Below, piece after piece: positions 26,333-38,620 of a stretch of 64,000 nucleotides of DNA. The DNA is from Reticulascus tulasneorum (lineage: Eukaryota; Ascomycota; Sordariomycetes; Glomerellales; Reticulascaceae): NCBI GenBank assembly GCA_001557505.1, contig LSAX01000011.1:930001-994000 (forward strand). Reading direction: 5' to 3'. The position numbers were made by a program, and so were the translations under genes. The notes beneath the pieces were generated by a model. That model saw nothing but the letters and a program-made list of their open reading frames with translations, was not told the DNA's origin and searched no databases. How positions within the stretch are numbered: the first letter of the stretch is position 1; each line of letters starts with the position of its first letter.

Positions 26333-28440
26333 TCAGCGCGACAAGACAACCTAAGACGTGGCCTCGACCACTGGCGAGATAAGCGCCGGTGGCAACAAGT
26401 TTTACTGCAACACCAAGTCCCGGATTTAGAGTTCTGATGCCATTTCTAGCTACATACCTTACACAGTAGCCTCTCTCTACCTTACCTTGGAAATGGTTCG
26501 CTGGCGGAGAATTCCACTTCCAGAAGCCACGTCCTCTCTTACTCGATTTGGATACCGGGTTGCTGACATGCTTCTCTGACCTTTCCCCTTTTGCGCGTTG
26601 CTTTGGTTGCGTTGCCAGCATGGCTTGCAGTCTTGCTCGAACGCCAACAAAAATCACTTCGCGCCAAGAATCCAAGATGACGCTTTGCAGACGGACGTGA
26701 CGGCGGAACGCGAACGGGGTTTTGCGTCCAACCAAGAATTCCATTTGTCCCACCCCCCTCCATAGTCGGATAGAATGGGATGCGATGCAGGTCATCCTCG
26801 ATCATTCCCATGAATGCCACCCTCGGATGACATCAACAACCCACATATCGCATCTCTGGCCAACACCCAACACAGACCCCCAATCGCACCAGCCTCAGTC
26901 GCTCGTGGGCCATTGCGTGGCGCGCCGCAAGCGCTTTTCTTTTTCCCTCCCAGCACCCCCCCTTCCCCCCCTTCAAGCGCCACAACGGACCCCAACTTTT
27001 CTTCAACGGGTAATCCCCAGAATCAGGGTCTTCCATCTGGCCCAAAAACCCATTCCAGAAGAAAATCATTGAATCTGGCGATTGGGGTATGCGGCCGGGG
27101 GCAAAGAGGGACGGGTATCTTCAGCGGCACCCCGATCTTGGAGCTCATCCTGCTGGCCCGCCGGAAGACTGATCGACTGACACGAGTGCCACAACGCTGC
27201 ATAATCCCACTTCGTGAGACTACTTTAATTTCTCGTCTGCCGACCTCGCAATCTACTGCTTAATTACGTAGCTACTATTGAGCGTCCGTTACGAGGAATA
27301 GACGAGAGAGAGTTAAAACCGTCACAAAAATAGGATTATCGCCCAAGCCGTTTTTGATAATCGTCTCACCCAATGGGGCTTGGGAGAGGCGTCTAAGCCC
27401 CCTGCTACTCCAATCAACCATGGGCTCCCTTGTCGTCCGCCCGTCCACCCATGTCAGTCCATCTCTCCCTCCAGGGCTGCGGGCCGTGCTGTGCAGCACT
27501 TTTGGATGTTTCAATGATTGGCCCTCGTACTGGCCGCCCGTCTTCCTCCCCCCCATGTTCCCCCAACTGATACGTCCGCCAAATATGTGGCTTGAGGTGG
27601 TCGAGTGTGCCCTTTTGCACGCAAAACGGTTCCTTTGCAACTAGCTCCCCAGGTGTCACACACCCGGTCCTTGTTACACGGGGAGGAAGAGGAGGATCAT
27701 CAACTGGAAACAACAGCTACAGATGCCTGACGTCTGTACCAACCTGGCTTGGGGCTTGCCAAGCGCTATAACAGCGCACCGAAGACTAAGGGGCGGGCCA
27801 AGCAGCCAGCGGACTCGATCCCCCGGACGCTTGGGGTACCAAGCCCAGAACGCCCTATCCAAGCTGTTATACGCGGTGGCCCATTAGCATGTTCACGCCA
27901 TGGATGACTCTGTGCGTGGTTCAATGATGGGATTGGGTGCATGACGGACCGGGCTGCACGAACCATGTTCATTTGAATTTACTTCGACAGCGGATCTCAC
28001 CTTAATTCAAGGTTTAAGCTTTGTCATCCTACCGCTCCCGCACTGCTGTTTCGCTGGCCATTTCACACACACTCGGAGAGATGGGAGAGCGGGCAACCAT
28101 GGAATGGAAGGGGACCGAAGAAATGGAAGGAAAAAAAAACCTGGCTCCTCCACACAGAAGCCCGTCCGACGTCGAGGATACAAGACAGACAGAATGCAAG
28201 GTCGGTTCACGCGGGGAGGGGGACCAGCAATTCTCCCTCATTCGCACGCAGTCAGCCAATACTTTGGGCCACTAGGGACAATTCACGGCAGTATTTGGGA
28301 CAGGTGTGTGACGCCAACTGTCTGTACGTCCGTACGTGTGTGTGTAGAGACCGGCAGCAGAAGCACGTACGCACGCACAGCACAGCGCAGCAGCAGCAGC
28401 ATAATACAGTTACTGATGGCATAACAAGGTCAGCAAAGCA

Positions 28441-28482
28441 AGCCAGCGAGCCAGCCAGCCAGCCAGCCAAGCAAGCAAGCAG
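28441..28482. repeat. CAGC/CAAG tetranucleotide microsatellite
   Basis: Tandem AGCC units pass into AAGC units without a gap. A CAG run lies nearby at about 28387-28400. Confidence 0.85.
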
Positions 28483-30059
28483 GTGCCATCCCATCCCCCA
28501 TCCCTCCCATCCCATCCTCGCGGGGCTAAAACAGGGGGGGTGAGCAGCGCCGGACCTCATGCATGCACCATGTCAACGGCCGACCTTAACGGTCCCAAGC
28601 TGCGCCTCGCTCGTGCCGGTCAGCTTTTCTCTGCTGTTCTGCTCTGGCTTCTTTCTCCTTGCGGGCCTTGCGGTCCTTCTCCGCGCAAAACGATGCAGCT
28701 CACTGCCACTCCCTCAATCATCCACGGGCGCATCCAGGGAAAACGGAAGACAAAAACATCTTTTGTTTTGCCGCGCACTAGTCTCGTATCTCTCGATGGG
28801 TGACGCCATAACCCGCATCTTGCTTTTCATCATCGAGCCACAATGCGCTCTGTCTCAATCCCTCCACCAACGGCCGCCGCCGCCGCCGCACTTTTTGCTA
28901 CAGTTGTATGTACAGAGGTACATGATGTACTGCTCGTGTCCGTCGTAGAGCAGCTGTCGAGCCCGTGTCCCAGCACTGAGGGCTGGGGCCTGGCGGCAGA
29001 GACGACAGAAAGGCATACTTTCTAATTATGGGGTCAGTTGTATCTGTCTGCCCTCGTCTTCTGCTGCCCCCGTCTTCTGCTGCCCCCTCTGCGTTTGGAC
29101 GACCGGCAGGTATTCTACTGAGACGCCGGCAAAGGTCGTAGGCATTCTTCTGAATTGCTCTCAGTCCCAGGGGCATATTTCTATTGTGGCAGAGCTTCCC
29201 CGAACCAAGCATCGCGGGTACCATCGCGGCAAATCCCCAAGGGGACGCAAACCGAACAATGGGTATCGTCTACGGGCCCTGAAGGGCTGAGTCTTATGAC
29301 GAGCTGTTGTATTGTATACCCAATCATACCCAGATGCTCCCGTTATGGGAGATTATCCCCCCCCCAGCCCGCTGCTCGTTACCTTGAAGGAGTACCTTGC
29401 ATTTTTTTTTTGAGCAACCTACATGCCCACCCATGCCCGCAGCTGACAGGGGCGAGGCCTCACAACAGCCTCCCACCCCTAAGCCATACTCTGCACTAGA
29501 CTGAGAACCGCGCTCGCTCTCTCTCTTCCTCCTCGTCTCTCTCATCGTCCTGTGGCCGCCGTTTCCACTTCTTGCGTCCCCCCCCTACCACTCACATCCA
29601 ACTCTACTTTTCTCAATATAGCAATGCCACCAACCAGCGGGGCTATCTTTGTAACTCAAGTGTGTTCTGTTTCATTGCAGATGGAGACTCGTTAGAGCCA
29701 ACTCGGAAAGCTTGCGTTTTTTCTTGCCTAACCCCCAATTCTTGTTAGAAAGGCTGAGGCCGTGACGAAAGCACATCCCCCCATTATCCTCCACCCTTCC
29801 ACGCACTCCTGTCAAGCCTTCTTTTTTACACCAACACCCCTTGTGCTTGAGCCGACCCTCCAACCCCATCTTACATACACCTTCTTTTGGCGTTTATTTC
29901 TATCCACATACTTTAAACCCTTATTTATTTCGAGGGCAGAGGTTCAGCCGGGCTGTGTATTACTAAGTTTGGCTCTGTTACTTCCACTGCGCTTCCTACT
30001 CTGGCTACCGTCACTCTCCTTCTCTATTTTCCTTACATCCATTTTGAGATTCAAAAGCA

Positions 30060-33000
30060 ATGGCTAGCCTCCAAGACATCATGAATGTGGATGAAGAGCA
30101 CGTCGACTCCCGTGCCAATAAAAAGGATAAGGATCCAACATCCGCATCAGGAAGACAACATCCCTACCCATCTTCCAACTCAACAACCAACTCGAGTTAT
30201 GCCACACCAGGAGACCCGGCCGACAACTCAAGTACAGCTCAAGGCAAGAGACGATCTCAGTCTTCTCGTGTGAATAAGTCTTCAGCTACCGGATCGTCAT
30301 CCACCTCGTCGTCTGGTCGCCCCACTACCACACGTCGTCGAAGTAATACCAGCACCGATTCAATGGATCAACCATCTTATGGTCATGGCTATGGGGGCTC
30401 GTCGTCCGGAGGTCACAACCTTTCGAATACACCTCTCAGGCCGTTCGGAAGCATGTCGAGCGGAGGAGATGTTCCCGTCAAGCTCACGCCCATCACCGGC
30501 CGAGTGAGTCGAGCAAGGAAAGGCGTTCCCGTTCACACCTGTGATGTGTGCCGCCCTCCAAAGGTAAGCCATCACCCCTCTGACCGTACCGCCATACTTT
30601 TCATGTCTAACGTCAACAGACATTCACTCGAGCTGAGCATCTGAGGTGAGCTGGGTTTGCCCGTGGTGTAGCCCCGATGGACCTGCTGACTTTTTCTCCA
30701 GACGTCATCAGCTCAGTCATCAGACTCCAGGATTCCCCTGCACACTCCCAGGTTGCGACCGCGCATTCCATCGCAAGGATCTTCTCGAGCGCCATCAACA
30801 GAGACAGTGAGTAGTCCACGGAACCGGCTCAGACAGCCTCCCCCAGGCGGCCTTCCACCCCCCGTACTGACCCTATCTAGCGAGCTTGATGGTGACAAGT
30901 CTTCCAAGAGTGGTCAAGATGCTAGCCGACGAACCTCGTCCGCCTCACTCGAGGGTGCTGTCCAGAATCTAGGATTGCGAAACCAAGCGCCTGTGCTGGG
31001 CTATAACCCCGCGACACCGTCAACAGCCACTTCTGACATGCCAATGACACCGAGCCAAGGAGACTTCCACCCAATTAACAGCCCAGGTAGCGGCGGCAAG
31101 TCAATGTCCCCGATGGGCAACACCGCCGATAGCTATCGACGGCCGTCAGGACACGGGTATGGGGGCGGATACACACTCTCTTCGCAAGCCTCGCAACACC
31201 TTCCCCTCATCCAGCACTCCGCAACGACCGGGTTCGAAACATCCTCCATCGGGGCTCCGATCTTCACCGACGTTGACTATAATCAACCTCGGACAACCCC
31301 GAGCTACTCACCTCTGTATTCACAGCTACCCAGTCTCCAGATCCCAGAACCCGGGCCGCCAGAGCTCTCGCACGCGCACGATGCCTCCGCTTGGCCATCC
31401 TCGGCTTCGGATAGCACCTACTCCACCCCCTCCGACAACTCGCGCCCACGATACTGGCCACCCCCGCAGCGAACCACGAGCGGCGAGTGGCAGGGCAGCA
31501 ACCTTCTTTCCCCGTTTCCGGTGCGCGATCTCCACAGCCCCAGCGGCGCACTCGACAGCATGCACGGCCACAGCGCCGTGCTGTTCCCCTTCTCCAATTC
31601 TCCCCAACTTGGTTCCCATCCTGTATATAGCTCGATGCTGGACATTCCCATGTCCGGCTTCCCGGACGAGCAGGGGCTTCTGGATCCGCACCAGCAGCAC
31701 CTCTTCCCAACCTCAGTTCGTAGCCCGACCCCACCACCGACCGCGACCTCGGCTCAATCTTCTGAAACTTTAGTCACCCCGTCGACGGCCCTCCCCTCGG
31801 ACCGATGGATGAACTCACTAGCCTGCATGGGCCGTCAGAAGGAGGTGGCGGTTGGCCTCCTGGCGGCCCCAGCCCTGATGCAGGGCTCCTTGCCGTTGCC
31901 TCCGGCAGCCGTCTGCAAAGCCATCCCCGCCTACCTCGACGTCTACTGGGAGAAATTCCACCATCTGTTCCCAATTGTACACAGAAGGACGTTCGAGGCC
32001 GCGGCGGAGCAGATCGATGTGCTCCGCTGTGCCATGGCTGCAGTGGCGACTCAGTATATGAGCGGCAAGGAGGATCGCATCAGGGGGAATCAGTTGCATG
32101 AATATGCCTGGCAACAGTCAAGACGCGTAAGTCGAATCCCAGCTGCAGGTCGTGGTGATAGTAGTTTTCCCGTGTTCCCTGGTACTGACTTTGGTTTCCG
32201 TTCCAGTTCCTCCAGTGGGATGTGTCTATCATGCAAACGATTCTGCTGTGTGAGTTATTCGCCCGGTTCCGCGGCCGAAAAGCGGCCATCCGGCCATCGA
32301 GAGAATTCGAGTCGGTATACTCAAGAGTAAGCCCTCCCTCCCCTCCCCCACGTTTTCTGCCCGTTTTTGTCTTTTCAGTGTCTACTTTACCGCAATCTTT
32401 CTAGCGTCGAGCTGTTTTCTTCCTTTGCTTTTCTCTCGCGTCGCTCAACAATGGACAACATTCTAAACTAACTCCCAGGTTTTCGATAACGCGATCATCT
32501 TCGCCACGATACCGATGAGTGGCCACAACGCAGTGAGGTGGCACACTTGGCTGGACTTGGAGGCCCGCCGTCGACTACTCTCGGCGTGCTTCGTGCTCGA
32601 TGTGCACACATCCGTGTACCAGGAGCAGCACCGCGTCCGACACTTCGACATCGCCACCGAGGGCATCCCCTCGATTCCGCTCTCCGGGCCGATGAACGAT
32701 CTCTGGGAGGCTGGGAGCGCCGATGCTTGGGCCACCTTAGTCCCGGCCAAAGACTTCCTCCAGGCGCCATATCTCCTCCCGATGATGGACTTTGAACAGC
32801 TTACCGCACCGGCCATCGAGACGTATTCTCGCTTTGATCGGTCCATCTTGCTGGCGTCCGAGGCTCTTCGACTGCCTTCCCGCCCGAGCCCGTTGCAGCT
32901 CGACCTCTCCCCCCACGCGCCGGTGACCGAGCCCGAGATGATTCGCATGGCCTCTTTATTCCCAGACAGCCCGGTGGCCAACACTTACCTCGCACTCCAC

Positions 33001-33576
33001 TACACCCCGCTCCACGACCTGCTCGCCGTATCCGGCGACAGCTGGGTCTTCAGCCAGAAGGTCCTCCACGCGACCTCCTTCCAGGAGCACCAGAAGCGCC
33101 TCAAGCAGTGGAGCAACTCGGGCAGCGCAGCAGCCGCGGTGGTTTTTGCGTCGCGAGCACTCGCGGCCTTCACGGTACACGGGAACCGCGCCAAGGAAGA
33201 GGAGGACGATGACGACGTCTCCATGTGGGATGCCGACCGGCCGCACATGTGGAAAGACGACATCTCCGATTACTGGGGCATGTACGTCTGCGCACTCATC
33301 TGCTGGGCTTTCGGCCGCCGCGATGCGCGAGCCGGCGCCGACCCCGCAGGCGCAGCGGGCGACGAGGCGACTGCACTGCGATGGGTGCAGACTGTGGCGG
33401 GCATGCGGGGCGAGGACGTGCTCAAGCTCCGCGCACGGCGCGAGACGACAAGTGTCGTGGGCATGGTCCGGACGTGGCTCGATCTTGATTGCCTAGGTGG
33501 GCGGAGCCGACTCTTTGTTGATGCGGTCGGGGTGTTGAAGAAGCTCGAGGAGGGGGTGAACTGGCGATGGTTTTAA
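30060..33576 (+). CDS. C2H2 zinc finger transcription factor with fungal-specific regulatory domain (fungal_trans)
   Basis: Six exons: 30060-30563, 30620-30645 (26 bases), 30702-30806, 30881-32126, 32207-32326 and 32479-33576; 1,032 residues. Two tandem C2H2 fingers span residues ~162-212: CDVC...FTRAEHLRRHQLSH and CTLPGCDRAFHRKDLLERHQQRH. Introns interrupt both the first finger and the end of the second. Residues 1-150 and ~215-550 are disordered Ser/Pro/Gly-rich segments. From ~556 comes the fungal_trans domain (YLDVYWEKFHHLFPIVHRRTF, then WLDLEARRRLLSACFVLD near 640-670), usual in Zn2Cys6 factors and also in a C2H2 subgroup. A nuclear DNA-binding regulator is certain; its target pathway is unknown. 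The very long upstream region and probable long leader suggest complex control. An acidic EEEDDDD patch lies near residue 865. Confidence 0.9.
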
Positions 33577-36082
33577 AGCATACCCTGCATTCAGGAGGAT
33601 ATAATGGTTATTATTTTTTGGGGGGCTGGCTGGGATTTGTAACTTTACGAACTTGAACGATGGGTTGGGGGAGCATGGAATTGTCAACAGAATCAAAGCT
33701 GGGAATATTGGGAGCGAGCATGGCATGGCATAGCGTGGCGGGGCGTATAGACGGAGGAAACAAACACACCAGATCTGGTTTTGGGAGGGGGAGTTATTTT
33801 TTCTCTTTGTCTTCTTTTCCTTTGGCAACTTTTGGGAGGGCAATAATCTCTAATGGTGGTAATACTTGTCTTTTTTTTGTTGTATTAGATATATACACAG
33901 ATATATAAAGAGCGCGCGCGGTTGAGGGGGCAGGAATGCATTTGTTTTTTTACAACCTACCTTACATACCGTTCCAATTGTGAGGACTTGACGCTGTGCT
34001 ACCTTCTACTTTACGAGATGATGCGCTGGACTTAACATGTGATAAATGGAAGCTCTGCTCTACTATCCCAATGTGTGCGTGCAAGCATAATAGTGCAAGC
34101 TGGTGGATGATATGCGTAACTAGGTTGTTCGGCAGGTTGCATATGTCCGACTTGCAAAAAAAAAAAAAAGACTGCGAAGATGGAGGAGATATGGACCTGT
34201 ACATCGTCATCAGGTCACCCTGCCCATGCAGCCGAGGTGCGGTTGGCCGTTTACATAGGCTACCTATGCGGTGTCACTCTGGGAGGAGGGGCACTGAAAG
34301 CGGATGTTGGGTTTTGAGAGGACAGAGATAAGGCGATGCAAGAGTTCGACATTGAGCATATGCAGAAACATCTGAGTCGGGACGCGCAGGAGGAAGATGG
34401 GGTGATGGGAATCATGGTACAGTAGGTGTCGGGTGAGCGAGGTGAGTGAGAGTGAGTAAGTTAAGTCATGAGCTGTGTGAAATATGTACGGACGTAGATT
34501 ACCTAGACGCGAAACATCCACACTCGGATGTTGGGCCGGAGCAGCTCTGACCAGCAGCAATGAAACGTCATGAAGGGTCAGCTGGCCGATGGGCTATGAC
34601 CATGGATTGAGCTCCAATGCTTCAACGATGGGCAGATCAGACATCCAGGATACGTTCCAGGTTGTGGCTTCCCTTTCAGAAACGACACGAGGGGAAAAGG
34701 AGAAACGTAAGTTCAATTGCACGATTGCTGGTGCTTTTCGTGCGGACGTGCAATCTGTAGAGGCCTCAACACCTTTTTCGTCGGCTTGCTTCGGCGATGG
34801 GTTGGAATGAACTGGTGGAGGATGGGAGGGGAGGCCTGCAGCCATTTAGTGCTAATGATGTACGTATTACTTGGGCTTTTCATTCGTTGGGGGTTCAGAT
34901 AAGGACGCCAGGAGCTTCCCCTCCTGCTCCTCTGGTAATTCTATGTGGTACTGGCCTTTGCTTGCTACGCTATGCTACCTACGTAACCAGGTACACACAT
35001 CGCCTTGGATCCAACACATAGCCCGGACCCTACGGAGAGGCCGAGCCAGTGCTACAGGTAGTAACGTGTAGTGCCTCAGACTAGCAGTACAACTGAGCAT
35101 TGCATCGTGTCAGAGCAGAGGCACGGGGGGGATCTCTAGACATCAAAGAGGGATGCGGTCTATCCGTTAGCTATACTAGTGGTAGGGTTGGTTGGTTGGG
35201 GGTTTGTTTGGGGTTTCGTGATGAGATCCGGAATGGCAGCTTGGTCGGTATTCTTAGCGACTCGGGCAGACTCCACAGGCCTCGAAATTGGAGGTTAGCG
35301 CCACAGCACGACGAAATGAGGTGTAAATCTTAGCTTCAATCGCTCAGGTACGAAGTATCCCCCCCACCCGCCATAATGGGCCCTCCCAGCCCCCGAATTT
35401 ACGCAGACGGAGACGGGAGTCACTGGCTACCCAAGTAATCAGGCAGGTACCTGAACTAGTCCGAAGTATGTGCTGAACCCAGCAATTAGTACCTATCAAT
35501 AGGGCAAAGCAGGTACCTAAAGCGCACTGCACACCTAACTAGAGGTAGCGGGGAGGGGGGAGCTGGCGCTTGGCCACGATGATGATTCCCTCCTTTCCCA
35601 ATTACTCTTTGCCTCCTCGTGCTCCTCCTCCTCCTCCTCCTCCTCAATCTCCTCCGCGTATTCATCAGACTTCTTTTAGATTCCGAAGTCTTTTACCTTA
35701 TTTGCCCTCCGCCTCAACCTCCCACATCATCGAGCTATCTTGTTTACTGCTTCATCCCCATACTAGAAAAGATTTCCAATTTTTTTTTTTTGGCCAGCTG
35801 AAAACGGGATAACAACGAACAGAAACAGGCGTCCCTTCGTCAGCCTAGGTACGAAGAGCTTTCGTCATCCATTCATCCCAATCGAACGACCGACCGAACC
35901 AGGCCCGCCTAAAAAAATAGCCATCTCATTTTCGGCTGCGCATCAAAGTCCGTCGCTCTCTTCCTCACACCTCACCTCTTTTTCTTCCCTATCTCCTTCG
36001 CAAAACCACCCATTGTCCTAACAAATACAAGCCGATAGCACCCAAGCCTCGATCGCATTTTAATACACTGTCTTAGACCATC
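33577..36082. other. intergenic, 2.5 kb
   Basis: No gene recognised. It contains an A14 run (34156-34169), AGGTA/TACCT elements between 34970 and 35546 with two AGGTACCT palindromes (35445-35452, 35511-35518), a CTC run (about 35620-35645) and a pyrimidine-rich stretch before 36083, consistent with the promoter and leader of the next gene. Confidence 0.55.
34970..35546. repeat. second group of AGGTA/TACCT elements
   Basis: TACCT near 34977, AGGTA near 34990 and 35347, AGGTACCT at 35445-35452 and 35511-35518, and TACCT near 35490. Less dense than the cluster at 25.6 kb, but it lies in the same kind of location upstream of a gene. Confidence 0.45.
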
Positions 36083-38620
36083 ATGGGAACTTTCAAATTC
36101 AGCTGGTATGTTGCAAACCCCATTTTCTCCATTGCCCGTCGCCGCGCCCCAGGAATGCGCGAACCGTTGGGACGGGATATTGCGGGCTTCCAATTCGCCC
36201 TGCGGGGAGTAGCCTTCCACCCTCTCGTGCTTTTCGCATGACGAATTGGGCTTCGTCGCAAGCTGCGCAAGCTGCAGAACACGCCGCTGACCTCGAATTC
36301 TTGCTCTATAGGGCCCATCCCGCCGAGGAAGTCTACGTTACCGGTACCTTCGATAACTGGACCAAGAGCGAGCAGCTCAGCAAGGTTGGCGATGTCTTCG
36401 AGAAGGTCGTCACCCTGCCGGATGCTTCCAAAAAGATATACTACAAGGTTCGTGAACTACATGTGATGTGTGATGATTTTCGCATCTTTTCCTTTTCTAC
36501 CCAAACTCTCAAATCTACCTACCACGCGACCTTCTGGACCTTTTTTTTTTTTTTTTGGGAGCGCAATTGCCGAGGTGGATGAGAGACACTCGGTCGACAA
36601 CTGCGGCTGGTGTCTTCAAACCATCTCACCTTACGCTGGAAGTGGTCTGGACGCGAGACACAACCGTGCACCCCGCAAGGCTGCACAGTCGTGCAAACAA
36701 AACAAATGTTTCCGTTTGCGTCAGCAGCTCGATTGCGGAACATGATCATAGGACCGGAGTTTTATGATCTTCTCGCCGACGGATTGTGCTTCCAGGTGGC
36801 CTCGTCCTTAACAGGCGGGCTTAGCACATCTGACTCTTCCCGCTGGGGTTTTACCGCCCCTGGCCGCTTTCGTGACCCCGAGCATCCCGGTCTGCTATGA
36901 CGCAACCGCCCAACTTCCATGGCAACACCGCGGATTGCTCTTTAGCGAGCGAAGCGGTGAGAAGCTCTGCGAAAGTGAAAACCATCGACCAAGGTTTTTC
37001 CCAGGTTCGTGCTGCCTGGAAGAAATGTGGGGGAGAAGCAGGGTCCCTGCAGAAGCGCAACATCAACAACAAACCTGCATTTAACCTTGATCACCCCGGC
37101 CAGGATGCCTTCGTCTTCCCCCTCAATCGCATCAACATCTTGACATTACCAAAACAACTTTTAAACTCACCATCTCTTACTCACTTTTGCTAACCAAATC
37201 TTTTTAAATCGTGCAGTTTGTTGTCGACAACAACTGGGTTACCGACCACACCGCCCAGCAAGAACCAGATCACGAGGGAAACGTAAACAACTTCCTGACG
37301 CCCGAGCAAATCGTGAAAGAGGATTCTAGCACCGCAGTCATGAACACCGTTACCCCCGAGTCCACTACCGCCGCATTGGCCAAGGACGTGCCGTTCGAGG
37401 ACAAGCACGAGCCAAAAGCTACCCCCTCTGATGTCCCAGGCAGCTTCCCTCTCACGCCTGCCAACGAGCTCGAGAAACAGTTCGGTGTTAATCCTCTACC
37501 TGCCTCGGAGGGAGGCGTGAACCCAATCACGCTTGCGCCCGGCGAGCCAATCCCGCCATCAACCAAGAGCGGCGATATCAACGCGCAGGTCAAACAGGAC
37601 AAGGAGTCGTACGAGAAGGGAGACACTCTACCTGGTATTGATTCGGAACTTCCCCCTGTGACCAGCAATATGATCCCGGAGTCAAGCTTACCAATCATTT
37701 CAGGCAAGGATGCCTTCGTCAGCAATGTCACCCCCCAATCTACCACTGCTGCCCTCGCAGGAGAGGTCCCCTTGGAACCCAAGGTTCCCGAGATTGTCAA
37801 AGAAAGTCAAGAGAAGGCACATGTTGAAGCAGAGGCTAGCGCCGATCCCGAAGAACTCAGGGAGAAGGCTGCTGTCGAGGACGAGCTGCTGAAGAAGGTG
37901 CCAGAAGCTCCATCAACATCTGAGGGTACTTCAGGTTTCGGCACCCAGAAGACGGAGAAGGCCGGCACATTTGCTGCAACTGCCGCGACCGCTGGAGGCG
38001 CTGCCTTTGCTGCTGCTGTGGCCGCTAAGGACCTCATTATGGGCAAGAGTGCGCCGGTTGTCGACCAGGCCACCGTAGCCGCCACCGATGCCGCTGCCAA
38101 GCTCCCCGATTCCGTCAAGGACAAGCTTCCCGTTTCCGTACAGCAGGCTATCACCACCCAGACCAAAGAGGAGACGCGCGAAGAGGTGTCTCCCGAGGTA
38201 CCAGCTGAAGTCAAGGCATCGATCCAGGAGTCCGGCAAGAGCCCCGAGGCGGCCGCCAACACCGAGGCCGTTGAGGAGAAGAAGGCTGTGGAGGCAGAGC
38301 TACTGAAGGAGGTCAAGGAAGTGCCCGCCGAAACCGAGACAAAGAAGGAGGAGCCTAAGAAGGAAGAGCCGGTAACGGCAGTAACCCTGAAGGAAGAACC
38401 TGCAAAGGAGGCGAATGGCACGGACACAACTGCCCCCAAGGAACCTGTGGCCCCGGCAACGCCAGTAAAGGCATCTGCACCCAAGCCCGAGACGACGACG
38501 CCAGGCAGCAGCAAGGCCGCCGAGAGCCCGGCCAACACGCTGGAAAAGAAGAAGAAGAACCGACTCAGCTCCATGTTCAGCAAGATCAAGCACAAGGTTG
38601 CCAGCAAGGAGACCAAATGA
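36083..38620 (+). CDS. AMPK-type glycogen/carbohydrate-binding domain protein, Crp1/Mdg1-like
   Basis: Three exons: 36083-36105 (23 bases), 36312-36447 and 37217-38620; 520 residues. Residues ~1-85 form an AMPK1-type carbohydrate-binding module (MGTFKFSW, then EEVYVTGTFDNW, KKIYYKFVVDNNWVTDH) whose Trp residues would stack on glycogen-type glucans. The module is split exactly by both introns: intron 1 is 206 bases and intron 2 is 769 bases, very long for this genome. The remainder is a low-complexity Ala/Glu/Pro/Lys-rich tail with two copies of a VTPxSTTAALAxxVPxE motif, a small Ala-rich patch (~residues 305-325) and a basic C-terminus. Yeast relatives Crp1 and Mdg1 were described as a cruciform-DNA-binding protein and a pheromone-signalling factor. 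The function here is unknown beyond likely glucan binding. Confidence 0.85.
36448..37216 (+). other. 769-base intron of the Crp1/Mdg1-like gene
   Basis: Donor GTTCGT after the KKIYYK codons, acceptor GTGCAG before FVVDNN. It contains a T16 run (36541-36556). No exon that would keep the domain intact is visible inside, so it reads as one long intron. Confidence 0.75.

Larger units (their letters stand above)
22399..30059. other. 7.6 kb gene-free region upstream of the C2H2 regulator
   Basis: No convincing coding gene on either strand; open frames are short, low-complexity and overlap one another. It contains many simple repeats (ATGGG, GTG, CAGC/CAAG), a dense cluster of AGGTA/TACCT elements (25577-25751), mixed GC-rich and AT-rich blocks, and from about 29500 a strongly CT-rich stretch leading to the ATG at 30060. 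It most likely holds the 3' region of the cytidylyltransferase, an extended regulatory region and a long 5' leader. Non-coding RNAs cannot be excluded. Confidence 0.6.

Noticed and set aside
26283..26795. 170-codon minus-strand open frame in the gene desert
   Set aside because: It ends in His and Lys runs produced by the GTG microsatellite and a poly-T stretch; no family resemblance.
37807..38616. 269-codon minus-strand open frame opposite the Crp1/Mdg1-like gene
   Set aside because: It is the antisense of the Ala/Glu/Lys-rich tail, a composition that leaves the opposite strand open by chance.
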